DNA of 64,000 nt from Gammaproteobacteria bacterium (GTDB lineage: Bacteria > Pseudomonadota > Gammaproteobacteria > Pseudomonadales > Pseudohongiellaceae): assembly GCA_030831165.1 (NCBI GenBank), contig JAURLP010000038.1, positions 1 to 64,000 on the forward strand, written 5' to 3'. A program made the position numbers and the translations under genes. Below the pieces are notes generated by a model that saw only the letters and a program-made list of their open reading frames with translations, did not search any database and was not told where the DNA came from. Positions 9,498 to 18,784 of the stretch are shown in pieces. The stretch's first letter is position 1, and each line of letters starts with the position of its first letter.

Positions 9498-10091
9498 TTA
9501 TTCTTGTTGATTTACTGTGTCATCCAAAAGGACCTTTTTATAATCTTCGGGCGTATTAATATTTCTGAAAAAATCATCCTTGAATAAACCTTTCGACACT
9601 TGCTTGCTGTTACAAAATTCCAGCACTGCACGCATCGAACGTTTACCACCAAGCTGATGACTTTCTTGAAACAGATGTTTTAAATAGTTTCGGAGTTTTT
9701 TGCTGGCACGCAGCACACAAGGAAATATTTCTCCTTCAAAATGACAGCCTTCTTGATCTCTTATATGCAATAACAAGACTCGTAGTATTTCAGGATTCAA
9801 CTTGGGCATATCCACGGGAATAATTAATAAAGGCAAATCATCGAGCTTGCCCCTTGCGGCAAGATACTCTAGGCAGGCATAGAGTCCTCCAGGAGGGCCA
9901 CAGCGCTCTAAAATATCTGCTACCGATTGCGGGTAGCCTTCTCTTCCACTTAAAAAAATCAGTTCACTACCAATTTCTTCAAGTAGCTTAAGTCCAGCCT
10001 GCAGAAGGCTTTGCCCTGAAATTTCAAGATAAGCTTTATCTTCCCCCATTCGGGAAGACAAACCACCAGCCAAGAGAATGGAATAGAACAC
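9498..10091 (-). CDS. mobA: Molybdenum cofactor guanylyltransferase MobA
   Basis: A 197-residue nucleotidyltransferase that adds GMP to molybdopterin to form the MGD cofactor. The GTP-binding signature LAGGLSSRMGEDK is at residues 7-19, and the Mg-binding PVDMP follows around residue 92. The start is GTG at 10091, only 6 bp after the stop of the upstream mscS-type gene, which suggests translational coupling. No molybdoenzyme is in the window. Confidence 0.88.
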   Translation of the reverse strand: MFYSILLAGGLSSRMGEDKAYLEISGQSLLQAGLKLLEEIGSELIFLSGREGYPQSVADILERCGPPGGLYACLEYLAARGKLDDLPLLIIPVDMPKLNPEILRVLLLHIRDQEGCHFEGEIFPCVLRASKKLRNYLKHLFQESHQLGGKRSMRAVLEFCNSKQVSKGLFKDDFFRNINTPEDYKKVLLDDTVNQQE

Positions 10092-10097
10092 TGCTTT

Positions 10098-10928
10098 TCA
10101 GTTAGAGCTTTCCTGAATTAAGTGCACATCACGTTGCGGAAATGGAATTTCAATATTGTTATCGGTTAATGCTTTATACACTGCGAGGTTGATACGATAT
10201 TTAGTCACGAAAAGCTCGGTAGTTAATACCCAACACCGAATATTGATATTAATGCTGCTATCACCAAAGTTATCAATGCCTATTAGTAGGGGCTTGTTTT
10301 GATCCAGCCCTTCCATGCCTTCAAACACCTTGCTAATAATGGCAATCGCTTTCTCAGGATCACAGTGATAGGCAATCCCGATAGATAACTCCAAAATACT
10401 ACTGGCATATGAATTGTGAAGAATCTCGCCGACAATATGACGGTTCGGAATGGTGATGATAATGTCATCTTCATTGGTCAATATGGTGTAAGCCAATTTT
10501 ATTTCTTTGACTACTCCGCTGACACCCTGCACCATGATGGTATCACCTACCACAAAGGGTCGAGCCACAATAATGCTGAGACCAGCACCGTAATTTGAAA
10601 GCAAGCCTTGTAGGGCAAGACCAGCACCCAATGACAAGGCGCCAATCGCGGCAACAAATGGCGTCACACTAATTCCCAACTGCCCTAACGCCATTATGGC
10701 AATCATTACAATGATGATCGCCTTAACAGTACTCGCAGTAAATTTGCTCAAAGTGATATCGATATTTTTGCTGAGCATGAAATTATTCAGCATACCGGCA
10801 ACTTTACCCGCAACAAATATGCCGACGAGCAAAATAATAATTGCACCGAGCACCTGAAAACCATAAGTCACCAGGTAGGTCATAATCAGCTCATAAATTT
10901 CTTGTGCTTGTTGAAGTTCTTCAGCCAT
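10098..10928 (-). CDS. Small-conductance mechanosensitive channel, MscS family
   Basis: A 276-residue inner-membrane protein with three N-terminal helices and the glycine/alanine-rich pore helix GALSLGAGLALQGLLSNYGAGL, followed by the MscS beta domain (FVVGDTIMVQGVSGVVKEI) and a C-terminal alpha/beta domain. Length equals that of compact MscS (E. coli 286 aa). It protects against osmotic downshock by venting solutes. It lies upstream of mobA on the minus strand. Confidence 0.93.
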   Translation of the reverse strand: MAEELQQAQEIYELIMTYLVTYGFQVLGAIIILLVGIFVAGKVAGMLNNFMLSKNIDITLSKFTASTVKAIIIVMIAIMALGQLGISVTPFVAAIGALSLGAGLALQGLLSNYGAGLSIIVARPFVVGDTIMVQGVSGVVKEIKLAYTILTNEDDIIITIPNRHIVGEILHNSYASSILELSIGIAYHCDPEKAIAIISKVFEGMEGLDQNKPLLIGIDNFGDSSININIRCWVLTTELFVTKYRINLAVYKALTDNNIEIPFPQRDVHLIQESSN

Positions 10929-10962
10929 AAATGTCTTCTTTAATATTTTATTGAATTAATCG

Positions 10963-11979
10963 TTAAGCCGGTTCTTCTTCTCGGCCATCTTCATGAATAG
11001 CAAAGCGCCCTCTAAATCCATGAACCTGATCTTGATGTTCCCATGGCCATCCACCAAATTGATCTTTTTGATAATCTGTGAAGGCTTGCTCTAGTTCACT
11101 TCGAGTATTCATCACAAAAGGGCCATACTGCGCAACGGGCTCCCCAATGGGCTTACCCTGCAGCAACAAAAATCGAGCGGGTTTTTCTCCGGTATTTATA
11201 ATCGGCAAATCCACATCCGAATTTAAATGCATTCCAGTACCAGCAGCAATAGTATGACCATCAGCTTTTATGCTGTTTCCATCATAAAAATATAGTCTTC
11301 GATTCAGGCCCCTTTCTTGAGCAGACAAGGTCCAGCTTGCGCCAGGTGCCAAATCAATCAACCACATGGTGACTTTGCTTTCAGGCCTTGCAGCCCAGGA
11401 ATCAGGAGGAGGCGCCAAAGCCTTTACGCCATCTATTTCACCGGCAACAACCTTGATTTTAATTTCAATTCCAGCATCATCCTGAGTCTCATAAACCGGA
11501 ATTTGTTTATCCCAGAACATAGCAAAATGCGGCTTGGCCATTTTGCTTTCTGCGGGCAAATTCAGCCATATTTGGAAAAATAATAGGGGGTTTTCTCCTT
11601 CCTGGTTTACAAGCGGAAACATTTCACTGTGCTGCACACCTTTACCCGTCGTCAGCCATTGCACATCACCGTTACCATAGCGGCCAGCCGCGCCCATTGA
11701 GTCAGCATGATCAACTAGTCCCACCGGCACAATACTGACTGTTTCGAAGCCTCTATGTGGGTGAACCGGGAAGCCCGCCACACGCTGACCGTGGTACATG
11801 CGCCAGCCATCCTTAAGTTGAAAATCCTGCCCAATTGGCCTGCCTGCCAGCGAGGCATCTGGTCCCAGATTGTCATTACCTTTTGGAAATTTATCATTAT
11901 GAAAAGCACAAAAAAGAAAAGGGTCTGATACTTCCCAGTGAAGGCCTAAAACCTGGGTGCTGATAATGGCATCTGACAT
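10963..11979 (-). CDS. Pirin-family protein
   Basis: A 338-residue bicupin. The N-terminal cupin carries the metal motif as FPVHPHRGFETVS and, later, GKGVQHSEMFP. Pirins bind Fe or other metals; some show quercetin dioxygenase activity. An insertion between the cupins (PPPDSWAARPESKV) makes it a little longer than YhhW-type pirins (about 230-290 aa). Same strand as the mscS-type gene, 34 bp upstream. Substrate not predictable. Confidence 0.88.
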   Translation of the reverse strand: MSDAIISTQVLGLHWEVSDPFLFCAFHNDKFPKGNDNLGPDASLAGRPIGQDFQLKDGWRMYHGQRVAGFPVHPHRGFETVSIVPVGLVDHADSMGAAGRYGNGDVQWLTTGKGVQHSEMFPLVNQEGENPLLFFQIWLNLPAESKMAKPHFAMFWDKQIPVYETQDDAGIEIKIKVVAGEIDGVKALAPPPDSWAARPESKVTMWLIDLAPGASWTLSAQERGLNRRLYFYDGNSIKADGHTIAAGTGMHLNSDVDLPIINTGEKPARFLLLQGKPIGEPVAQYGPFVMNTRSELEQAFTDYQKDQFGGWPWEHQDQVHGFRGRFAIHEDGREEEPA

Positions 11980-12031
11980 AATTTGAAATATTCCTCTAAG
12001 TTTTTATATAAGTTCTATCAGTATTGTTAAT

Positions 12032-12394
12032 TCACAACATGCTTAAGAATGGCGCAACAGAAAAGTAGACCAATACAATTACAATTATCAGATATAAAGC
12101 AATCTTAAACGGGTTTTCCTTTGCTATATCCATAAAAGTACGAGCTTTACCAGACTGTTTCAAGTATTCATATTCTTTTCGAACACGCTGGTATCTTTGC
12201 AGACTATAATCATCCAGCATCGCTCTGACTTCGGGATAATCAGCATCATTCACTAACCATAATGCCGGCATGGAAATCCCCCAATTACCAGCACTTGTCT
12301 CATAGAAATCTATATCGTGAGACTCCAGCAATTCATAGATTTCAGCAAGCTCATCTTCAGGAACATTGCGCAGTTTTAACAATTGTTTAGCCAT
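12032..12394 (-). CDS. DUF6164-like protein with C-terminal membrane anchor
   Basis: A 120-residue protein, taking ATG at 12394; a TTG three codons upstream also keeps the frame open. The N-terminus (MAKQLLKLRNVPEDELAEIYELL) resembles the putative-signal-transducing DUF2007-like fold: small alpha/beta, with a GNWGISMPALWL segment. One hydrophobic helix lies at the C-terminus (IALYLIIVIVLVYFSV). Conserved in gammaproteobacteria; function unknown. Confidence 0.75.
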   Translation of the reverse strand: MAKQLLKLRNVPEDELAEIYELLESHDIDFYETSAGNWGISMPALWLVNDADYPEVRAMLDDYSLQRYQRVRKEYEYLKQSGKARTFMDIAKENPFKIALYLIIVIVLVYFSVAPFLSML

Positions 12395-12442
12395 AAATCG
12401 CAAGGTACAGGAAGCTTAATAAACTATAAAGACCGACATGCC

Positions 12443-12817
12443 TTATTTACCCAATAAGTGATCAGACTTACTATTAAGTTTTTTCTTTTCACGTAAGAAA
12501 TTAAATCCATCATCTTTTCCCTCAATACGTGTCTGTATTAACTTCTCTTCCTGCTCAATGTTACTTTGCAATAGAATACGTCTTTCAACAACAACAAAAT
12601 AAACAACGATGCCCAGAACATAGAGAAAGATTTTAAGTAATGACGCTTGCCATAAAAAGCTGATGTCAGCCGATAATTCCACATAGCTGATGTACTCAGC
12701 ATGTAATAAGCGAATAACAAACCAAAAACCAATCAATACTATCAAACCTTTTAATCTAGGCTTTAAAAACCGCCCTGTTACTACCAATACACCAATTTTT
12801 AGCAGATTGTTAATCAT
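12443..12817 (-). CDS. Small membrane protein, unknown
   Basis: A 124-residue protein with about three hydrophobic segments (around 4-15, 22-40 and 56-76) and a charged C-terminus rich in Glu and Lys. I do not recognise the family. Its start ATG at 12817 overlaps the TGA of the 77-residue gene upstream by one base, so the two are surely coexpressed and may form a small membrane unit. Confidence 0.65.
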   Translation of the reverse strand: MINNLLKIGVLVVTGRFLKPRLKGLIVLIGFWFVIRLLHAEYISYVELSADISFLWQASLLKIFLYVLGIVVYFVVVERRILLQSNIEQEEKLIQTRIEGKDDGFNFLREKKKLNSKSDHLLGK

Positions 12818-13050
12818 CAGTAGAGTCCCAGTGCCAACAAGATTAGAACAAGAGAAGAATTTTTATAGCGACGGATGATCTTGTCTTCTTCAGCTTTGAC
12901 GATTATTTCCAGTTGCTCCTGATCATAATCTCCAACTTTCTTGCCGGCCAAAGATATCTCGACTTTAGCCTGCTCGATGGCCTTCTCTCGAATAATCAGC
13001 CGATATTTACTGATGAGGCCTAGTTTCCTTGTCGCCAGCCAGTTTTTCAT
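12817..13050 (-). CDS. Small membrane-anchored protein, unknown
   Basis: A 77-residue protein. The first 60 residues are highly charged and probably helical (Lys/Glu/Ile-rich), and the last 14 (SLVLILLALGLY) form one C-terminal membrane helix, so it is a tail-anchored design. It is translationally coupled to the next gene through a one-base TGATG overlap. Family not recognised. Confidence 0.6.
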   Translation of the reverse strand: MKNWLATRKLGLISKYRLIIREKAIEQAKVEISLAGKKVGDYDQEQLEIIVKAEEDKIIRRYKNSSLVLILLALGLY

Positions 13051-13287
13051 AGTCTGTTTTCCAATACTAAAAGCCCTAATGTACAGAATTCCCAGAGGAC
13101 TTAATAGCTTTTTTCAAGGCATGGTTAAAAAAACCAATTCTTGGCAAATATAATATCCAGAGCCCTGTTGAAATCAATATTTAATTTATAAATAATTGAT
13201 TTATAAGTATTTTTAAAGTTGGCATGACATTAGCTTAATTACTTATTGTAGATGGTAAATTAAACTAATTACTCAGAGGGTAGAACG

Positions 13288-13485
13288 ATGAACTTATTGA
13301 TCACTATAGTAACAACTTTCGTCATGGGACTAGGCATAGCGATTTTAATGCCGCTTTTATCAATCGGCGCAGCAACACTGTCGGTTATCGGCGCCTTTCT
13401 AATCTGGCTATTCCCGACTGTTTATTATTGCAGAACAAATCAAGGTAGAAATCATTCAATTCATGCCTATCATGAAAACTTATAA
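13288..13485 (+). CDS. Small membrane protein, paralogue of next gene
   Basis: A 65-residue protein with a good ribosome site (GAGGG) before ATG. It has two membrane helices (about 4-22 and 26-46). Aligned to the first 50 residues of the following gene it shows the same layout (MNLLITIV... against MNILLAVL..., then SxGxAxLxVxGAFLxWxxP), so the two are tandem paralogues. This copy lacks the third helix and ends in a His/Asn-rich tail. Function unknown. Confidence 0.65.
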   Translation: MNLLITIVTTFVMGLGIAILMPLLSIGAATLSVIGAFLIWLFPTVYYCRTNQGRNHSIHAYHENL

Positions 13486-13500
13486 GGCCTAAAGGAAAGT

Positions 13501-13812
13501 ATGATGAATATTTTATTAGCAGTTTTAATTTTGTTTGCTTTGAGTTTTGGCTTGGTAGCGCTTATTCCAATACTCACAATCGGAATTGCGCTCTTATTTG
13601 TTGCTGGGGCATTTTTAGTCTGGTTCCTGCCGATTTTAATTATTGCCTGTTCTGACAAAACGACCGGCGGTGAAAAGGTATGTTGGATACTCGCTATTAT
13701 TTTCCTGTCATGGTTTGCCTGGATCTTTTATTTCTTCCTGGCGCCAGTGAAACCCAGGCAGCATATGCGTCACTATAGAAGGTATTGCAGTTATCATAAT
13801 TACGACTACTAG
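13501..13812 (+). CDS. Small membrane protein with superinfection-immunity-like layout
   Basis: A 103-residue protein after AAAGGA, 15 bp downstream of its shorter paralogue. It has helices at about 4-24, 28-49 and 60-83, with a short charged loop (SDKTTGGEKVCWILAIIFLSW) between the second and third. The loop plus WILAIIFLSWFAWIFYFFL resembles the superinfection immunity (Imm-like) small membrane family, but this is a loose likeness. The C-terminus is rich in His, Tyr and Arg. Function not known. Confidence 0.6.
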   Translation: MMNILLAVLILFALSFGLVALIPILTIGIALLFVAGAFLVWFLPILIIACSDKTTGGEKVCWILAIIFLSWFAWIFYFFLAPVKPRQHMRHYRRYCSYHNYDY

Positions 13813-13834
13813 TGAAAATTAATAAGAGAAAAAC

Positions 13835-14227
13835 ATGAACTACTAAAGATATGACAACACCGTAAACAAAAACAGGCTAAACGGCTTGTTGGCAAAACTG
13901 TTTGCCGGAATTTTTATTGTAATTTGTCTCGCTGTAGGCGTTGCTGGCTTGATACTGCCCATCATCCCTGGACTATTGTTTCTTGCCATAGCCGCCATGA
14001 TTGCAGCAAGACATTCACCTTCCCTCGACCGTTGGCTCAGAAAAAACCGGGTAATCGGAAACTATCTGGATAGCGGCGAGGGCTTTTTAAAGCTGAGTTG
14101 GCTCAGAAAAATTCAATTCTTATTGTGGCTGTGTCTGAAAATCTTTATCGACATCATCATGCTGATTTTTGCGCTGATAGCTAATTTATTAACATTTTCG
14201 GTTAAGCAATATCAGTCCTATCGGTGA
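13835..14227 (+). CDS. YbaN/DUF454 inner-membrane protein with stop at codon 4
   Basis: The DUF454 (YbaN) body is intact: PIIPGLLFLAIAAMIAARHSPSLDRWLRKNRVIG and two further membrane helices, about 113 residues from a TTG at 13886. An ATG at 13835 with a good AAGAG ribosome site is in the same frame but runs into TAA at 13844-13846 after MNY; after the stop, RYDNTVNKNRLNG continues into the domain. Most likely a Tyr codon became a stop. Translation could restart at TTG 13886, which has AGG about 9 bases upstream. Third gene in a run of small membrane proteins. Confidence 0.7.
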
Positions 14228-14277
14228 GAGCTTATTCTTGGGAGCTTATCATTGCGGGTTTGTCCTTGAGCTTGGCC

Positions 14278-14808
14278 CTAAAAATTCAAGCCAGGATAAT
14301 TCAAACCATAACTTGAGCTATAAGCAATCAGTCTGCCACAAGCAACAACACCCACCCAAAGAAAAATGGAAATTAGCGCAGAAATTCTGACTTGTCTGGG
14401 GGGAAGAACATTCATATCCCACTGATCAATGTCTGCTAACAAATACTTATGCATCCACAACGCATTCAGGCCCGCCAGTAATATCAACATCATCTTAAAT
14501 TGAAAAATTGGATTTACCGGATATTCCCAGGGAGTAACAAAGAAAAAAATCACACCACTAAAAATGGCCAAGGCAAAAGCGCACAAGGCTATTCTCAGAA
14601 TATGGCGCATGGTTTGCTGGCTGGAGATAAAGCGGCCAAATCCTAATAAACGAAAATCCAGCATCATCATGCCGCCAAAAAAAGTTCCATAAGTCACAAC
14701 ATGCACGACTTCAACAGCTGGAAAAGAATAATACGACAGGCTCAATAAGGCTGTTAATGGGTTTTCGGCCAAGAAGGCTGATAAGTTGCGCATCATTTCG
14801 TTAAACAT
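14278..14808 (-). CDS. DUF6644-like four-helix membrane protein
   Basis: A 176-residue integral membrane protein with four hydrophobic helices. The first contains AVEVVHVVTYGTFFGGMMMLDFRLLG, with histidine in a position that could ligate haem or copper, and the third region ends NPIFQFKMMLILLAGLNALWMH. It resembles the DUF6644/CopD-like group. It may be a small cytochrome-like or copper-related protein, but no motif proves this. Confidence 0.65.
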   Translation of the reverse strand: MFNEMMRNLSAFLAENPLTALLSLSYYSFPAVEVVHVVTYGTFFGGMMMLDFRLLGFGRFISSQQTMRHILRIALCAFALAIFSGVIFFFVTPWEYPVNPIFQFKMMLILLAGLNALWMHKYLLADIDQWDMNVLPPRQVRISALISIFLWVGVVACGRLIAYSSSYGLNYPGLNF

Positions 14809-14930
14809 AACTAGCTCCTGTTTTTCAGTCTATAAAGCTAGCGGATTCTGAGGCTAATGGCTAGCGGCTTGCAGTATCTTATGCTTTAATCTTTCGTCCT
14901 TATTTTATACAACCAGATAAGAGGTGCGGG

Positions 14931-17846
14931 ATGCTCCAAACTAATAAATATTCATTAAAACACCTGTTTCTAGCTGCTACCTGCTGTTTGCTATTTGCCT
15001 GTGGTGATAGTAATAATATCGATAATGAAAGTTCTGCGGATAACAACGACAGTTTAGCAGCAAATAACACCCTTCCCGCCGGTGTTACCCTGTTGCAACG
15101 TGTTGCAGCTGACAATGATGAATTACTCATTCCTTACAGTAAATTTCAGTTAGATAATGGTCTAACGGTAGTCATTCATGAAGATCATTCCGACCCCATT
15201 GTCAGGGTTGACGTGACTTACCATGTTGGCTCTGCTCGCGAAGAGCCTCGTCGCTCAGGTTTTGCTCATTTCTTCGAGCACATGATGTTTCAGGGTTCAG
15301 AACATGTTGGTGATGACGAACATTTTCGAATAGTGACTGAGGCTGGCGGCACAATGAACGGCACCACCAACCTTGATCGCACTAACTATTTCGAAACGGT
15401 ACCAAGCAATCAACTTGAAACCATGTTATGGCTGGAATCTGATCGTATGGGCTTCCTGCTGGACGCTGTTACCCAGGAAAAGTTTGAAATTCAGCGCGAC
15501 ACGGTAAAAAATGAGCGTGGCCAAAATGTTGAGAACAGTCCTTATGGACGCTTTAACGAAGTCAATTCCGCGGCATTATACCCACCTGATCACCCCTACT
15601 CCTGGCCGACGATTGGCTACCCCGAAGACCTGGATTCTGCCACTCTGGACGATCTTAAAAATTTCTTCCTGCGCTGGTATGGGCCGAATAATGCCACCTT
15701 AACAATTGGAGGTAACGTTGATGAAACTGAGGTACTCACTCTGGTTAATAAGTATTTTGGTGAAATCCCTGCTGGCCCGGAGGTGCTTCCGGACTCTCAC
15801 GACTTAATTTCATTGGATGCCGATCGTTATGTTTCCTATGTTGATGAAAACATTCGCTTCCCTGCTCTGCTTTTTACTTATCCGACAGTTCCTCTGGATC
15901 ATCCTGATAAAGTAGCCCTGGAAGCATTAAATGAAGTAATTACTGGCGGCCGAAAATCAGTTTTTTACAAAGAGTTTATTTTGACCAATAAGGCCATTGC
16001 TGCGACTGGTTTCAATAACACAATGGAGCTGGCTGGCTCACTCACTTTCTATGTTATGCCGTTTCCAGGCACGCCTTTGAGCCAGTTTGAGGAAGAAATT
16101 AGAGCCGTGCTGGCAAACTTCAATGAAGACTCAATTTCAGATGAAGATTTACAAATATACAAGGCACAACAAGAAGCCGGCCTGATCAATAGTCTGGCCA
16201 GTGTCAGTGGTAAAGTCTCACAACTGGCCTATTACCAAACCTTTTATGACAACCCCAACATCATCCCGGAAGAGCTCGAAGCCATTCAAAACCTGACCAA
16301 AGCAGATATTCTTCGGGTTTTTAACACCTATATAAAAGGTAAAGCAGCTGTGATTCAAAGCATTGTGCCAGGCGATAATCCTGAAGGACAGGCGCAGCCT
16401 GATAATTTCATGATCCCTGAACGATTGAGCCGTCTGGAAAGTGCTAACGATAATCTGGAAGAGCGTACAGCCGTTTCTTCCTTTGATCGTTCGATAAAAC
16501 CTGAAGCTGGTCCTAGCCCGCTGGTCATCATGCCGGATTATTGGGAAAGCTCTCTGGAGAATGGCATTGATATCATTGGTGCTCTCAGCGATGAAATTCC
16601 CACCGTCACTATTCGCCTGAGTTTTGATGGCGGTCATTTATTGGAAGATCAGGAAAAGTACGGTCTTGCCAGCCTCACCGCTGACATGATGAATGAAGGT
16701 ACCGAGAACTACAGTGCTGAGGAATTTGAAATTGAATTGGATAAGCTGGGCAGCAGCATCTCCATCTCAGCGGGCACTCTTGGGACCACCATTAATATGC
16801 GTAGCTTGAGTCGTAATCTTGATGCAACACTCGAATTACTGGAAGAGCGACTATTCGCCTCAGTCTTTACCGAAGATGACCTAACCAGGTTGCGCCAGCA
16901 GGCTATCGAAAGCATAGAAGCTGATAAGGAGCAGCCTAGTTCCATTGCCGCCAATGTATATCGACAACTGATCTATGGCGATGGCCACCCTTTTGCTGTT
17001 TCAGCTGCAGGAGAAATTGCTACTCTGGAGAATATTACACTTGAAGATATAGAAGCTTTCAGCCGACAAAGTCTGGTTTCCCAGGCGCTAGATGTTGTGG
17101 TAATTGGCGACATTGAGCAAGATGAAATACTGCCGAAACTAGACTTCCTGAAAAACATAAACAATGCCAACGTTGAGCTTCCAGAACTTCCACCTACACC
17201 AGTGATTACAGAAAACACACTGTATTTGATTGATAAACCACAAGCACCACAATCTGAAATCAGAATCGGCTATATGGGAGATCTGGTTTATGACCCAACC
17301 GGAGAGTATTTTGAACGCTATCTAATGAACTATACTCTGGGTGGAGCCTTCAGTAGCCGTATCAATCTCAATCTGCGCGAGGATAAAGGCTATACCTACG
17401 GTGCCCGTAGCTCTTTCTCTGCCACTAAATACCCGGGGCCATTTACGGCTTCAGCCAGTGTCAGAGCAGATTCTACAGCCGATTCCATCGTGCAGTTTAT
17501 CAATGAAATAACACAATTTAGGGATCAAGGGATTACTGCCGAAGAGCTGGCCTTTACCAAAAATGCTATTGGCCAAAGTGAAGCCCTGGATTATGAAACT
17601 CCCGGACAGAAATCCCGATTGCTTGGACAAATCATTGAATATGATTTGGAAAGTGATTTTGTCATCAGACAACAGCAGATTATCAATAATCTTACTATCG
17701 ATCGGGTCAATGAACTTGCCGAAAAACATTTACCAGTTGAGAGAATGATCTTGCTAGTTGTTGGCGATAAAGCGCTTATCGAGGACGAATTAATTAATCT
17801 TGGATATAACATTGTAGAGTTGGATAGCGAAGGGCGACCACTATAA
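14931..17846 (+). CDS. M16-family zinc metallopeptidase, lipoprotein
   Basis: A 971-residue pitrilysin-type protein with two tandem M16 halves. The lipobox LFAC puts the lipidated cysteine at residue 24, followed by an Asn/Asp/Ser-rich linker. The first half holds the inverted zinc motif HFFEH at 113-117 with the distal glutamate downstream (RDTVKNERGQNVE). The second half lacks the motif and carries the substrate-positioning INLNLREDKGYTYGARS, as in other M16B/PqqL-like peptidases. Likely acts in the periplasm or at the outer membrane on peptides. Monocistronic on this strand except for the short gap to the next gene. Confidence 0.92.
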   Translation: MLQTNKYSLKHLFLAATCCLLFACGDSNNIDNESSADNNDSLAANNTLPAGVTLLQRVAADNDELLIPYSKFQLDNGLTVVIHEDHSDPIVRVDVTYHVGSAREEPRRSGFAHFFEHMMFQGSEHVGDDEHFRIVTEAGGTMNGTTNLDRTNYFETVPSNQLETMLWLESDRMGFLLDAVTQEKFEIQRDTVKNERGQNVENSPYGRFNEVNSAALYPPDHPYSWPTIGYPEDLDSATLDDLKNFFLRWYGPNNATLTIGGNVDETEVLTLVNKYFGEIPAGPEVLPDSHDLISLDADRYVSYVDENIRFPALLFTYPTVPLDHPDKVALEALNEVITGGRKSVFYKEFILTNKAIAATGFNNTMELAGSLTFYVMPFPGTPLSQFEEEIRAVLANFNEDSISDEDLQIYKAQQEAGLINSLASVSGKVSQLAYYQTFYDNPNIIPEELEAIQNLTKADILRVFNTYIKGKAAVIQSIVPGDNPEGQAQPDNFMIPERLSRLESANDNLEERTAVSSFDRSIKPEAGPSPLVIMPDYWESSLENGIDIIGALSDEIPTVTIRLSFDGGHLLEDQEKYGLASLTADMMNEGTENYSAEEFEIELDKLGSSISISAGTLGTTINMRSLSRNLDATLELLEERLFASVFTEDDLTRLRQQAIESIEADKEQPSSIAANVYRQLIYGDGHPFAVSAAGEIATLENITLEDIEAFSRQSLVSQALDVVVIGDIEQDEILPKLDFLKNINNANVELPELPPTPVITENTLYLIDKPQAPQSEIRIGYMGDLVYDPTGEYFERYLMNYTLGGAFSSRINLNLREDKGYTYGARSSFSATKYPGPFTASASVRADSTADSIVQFINEITQFRDQGITAEELAFTKNAIGQSEALDYETPGQKSRLLGQIIEYDLESDFVIRQQQIINNLTIDRVNELAEKHLPVERMILLVVGDKALIEDELINLGYNIVELDSEGRPL

Positions 17847-17883
17847 GCGCCAACAAAACTATCTGGTTTTTTTATTTCACATT

Positions 17884-18414
17884 ATGACCCGCGTTCATAT
17901 ACTCACTGGTCCAGAGTCGTCAGGTAAGACGACTCTGGCATCAACACTTGCTAATTACTGGTCTGCCCAATTGATACCAGAGCAAGCTCGAATTTACCTA
18001 GAAGAAAAATCAATTGCCTCACCTTTTCAGTATCAAGTGACCGATATTCTTGCGATTGCAAAGCAGCACCTGGCCAAAGAACAAGCAGCACTCCAAGAGC
18101 AACCCGAACATCTTATCTGTGATACTGACCTTTTGGTGTTAATTATCTGGAGTGAAGTGAAATATGGTAGCTGTGACAAATGGATTCTGGAAAAATTTGA
18201 GCAAGCGCTTGGCACTACTACCCGACACTATATTCTCTGCGATTGGCAAATACCCTGGGAAGCGGACCCATTAAGAGAAAATCCTGCTGACAGGGAAGAG
18301 TTGTTTCGTTTATACCAGGCTAAATTGAAAAACTACGGGATAGATTACACCGCAGTGAGTGGCAGCAATATGCAGAGATTTAATCAGGCTCAGGCAGCAA
18401 TGGTGCAGAACTGA
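17884..18414 (+). CDS. NadR-like ribosylnicotinamide kinase-type ATPase
   Basis: A 176-residue P-loop protein: Walker A GPESSGKTT at residues 9-17, then IPEQARIYLEE and CDTDLLVLIIWSEVKYG, as in the kinase domain of NadR. Only this domain is present, with no helix-turn-helix and no NMN adenylyltransferase domain. It would phosphorylate nicotinamide riboside in NAD salvage. It starts 38 bp after the M16 gene. A related AAA_28 ATPase of other function cannot be excluded. Confidence 0.75.
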   Translation: MTRVHILTGPESSGKTTLASTLANYWSAQLIPEQARIYLEEKSIASPFQYQVTDILAIAKQHLAKEQAALQEQPEHLICDTDLLVLIIWSEVKYGSCDKWILEKFEQALGTTTRHYILCDWQIPWEADPLRENPADREELFRLYQAKLKNYGIDYTAVSGSNMQRFNQAQAAMVQN

Positions 18415-18445
18415 TTCTTAAAAAAAATAGACCTTTGAGGCCAAT

Positions 18446-18784
18446 TCACGGTATTGATCTGGATTGATTTTTTTCAGCCAGCAAGAGGCGATGCAAAATT
18501 TCAGACCTGCGCGTCCAGGTTTGAATCCTTAATAAATTCTCAACCTGCACTTCACTAAGATAACCCAGTTCTATAGCTACATCACCAAACAAGCCACCAG
18601 CTTGCTCCTGAATTTCAAGCAGGTTATTGATTTTGTCCATATCCATAAGATTAAGTTTTAAACACAGCGCACCCAGTGAGGTTCCTACCTTCCCCCAACT
18701 CCCAAGGCTGAGTTTATCTTCCATACTCAGATCAAGTTTCCTAGATATATATTCTATAAATAGAGTTGTTCCTCGAACTTCCAT
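18446..18784 (-). CDS. Hypothetical protein with MshEN-like repeat
   Basis: A 112-residue soluble protein. The segment LGALCLKLNLMDMDKINNLLEIQ...LFGDVAIELGYLSEVQVENLLRIQ has the helix-turn pattern (LGxLxxxxxLxxxxLxxxLxxQ, then lGxIAxELGYLsexqVexLLxxQ) of N-terminal MshE/GspE domains, which bind c-di-GMP in some ATPases. It has no ATPase part. Function unknown; a c-di-GMP adaptor is a speculation. Confidence 0.6.
   Translation of the reverse strand: MEVRGTTLFIEYISRKLDLSMEDKLSLGSWGKVGTSLGALCLKLNLMDMDKINNLLEIQEQAGGLFGDVAIELGYLSEVQVENLLRIQTWTRRSEILHRLLLAEKNQSRSIP

Noticed and set aside
18500-18530. tRNA-like TPsiC-arm string (GGTTTGAATCC) on the plus strand
   Set aside because: It lies inside a coding frame and no acceptor, D or anticodon arms could be placed around it.
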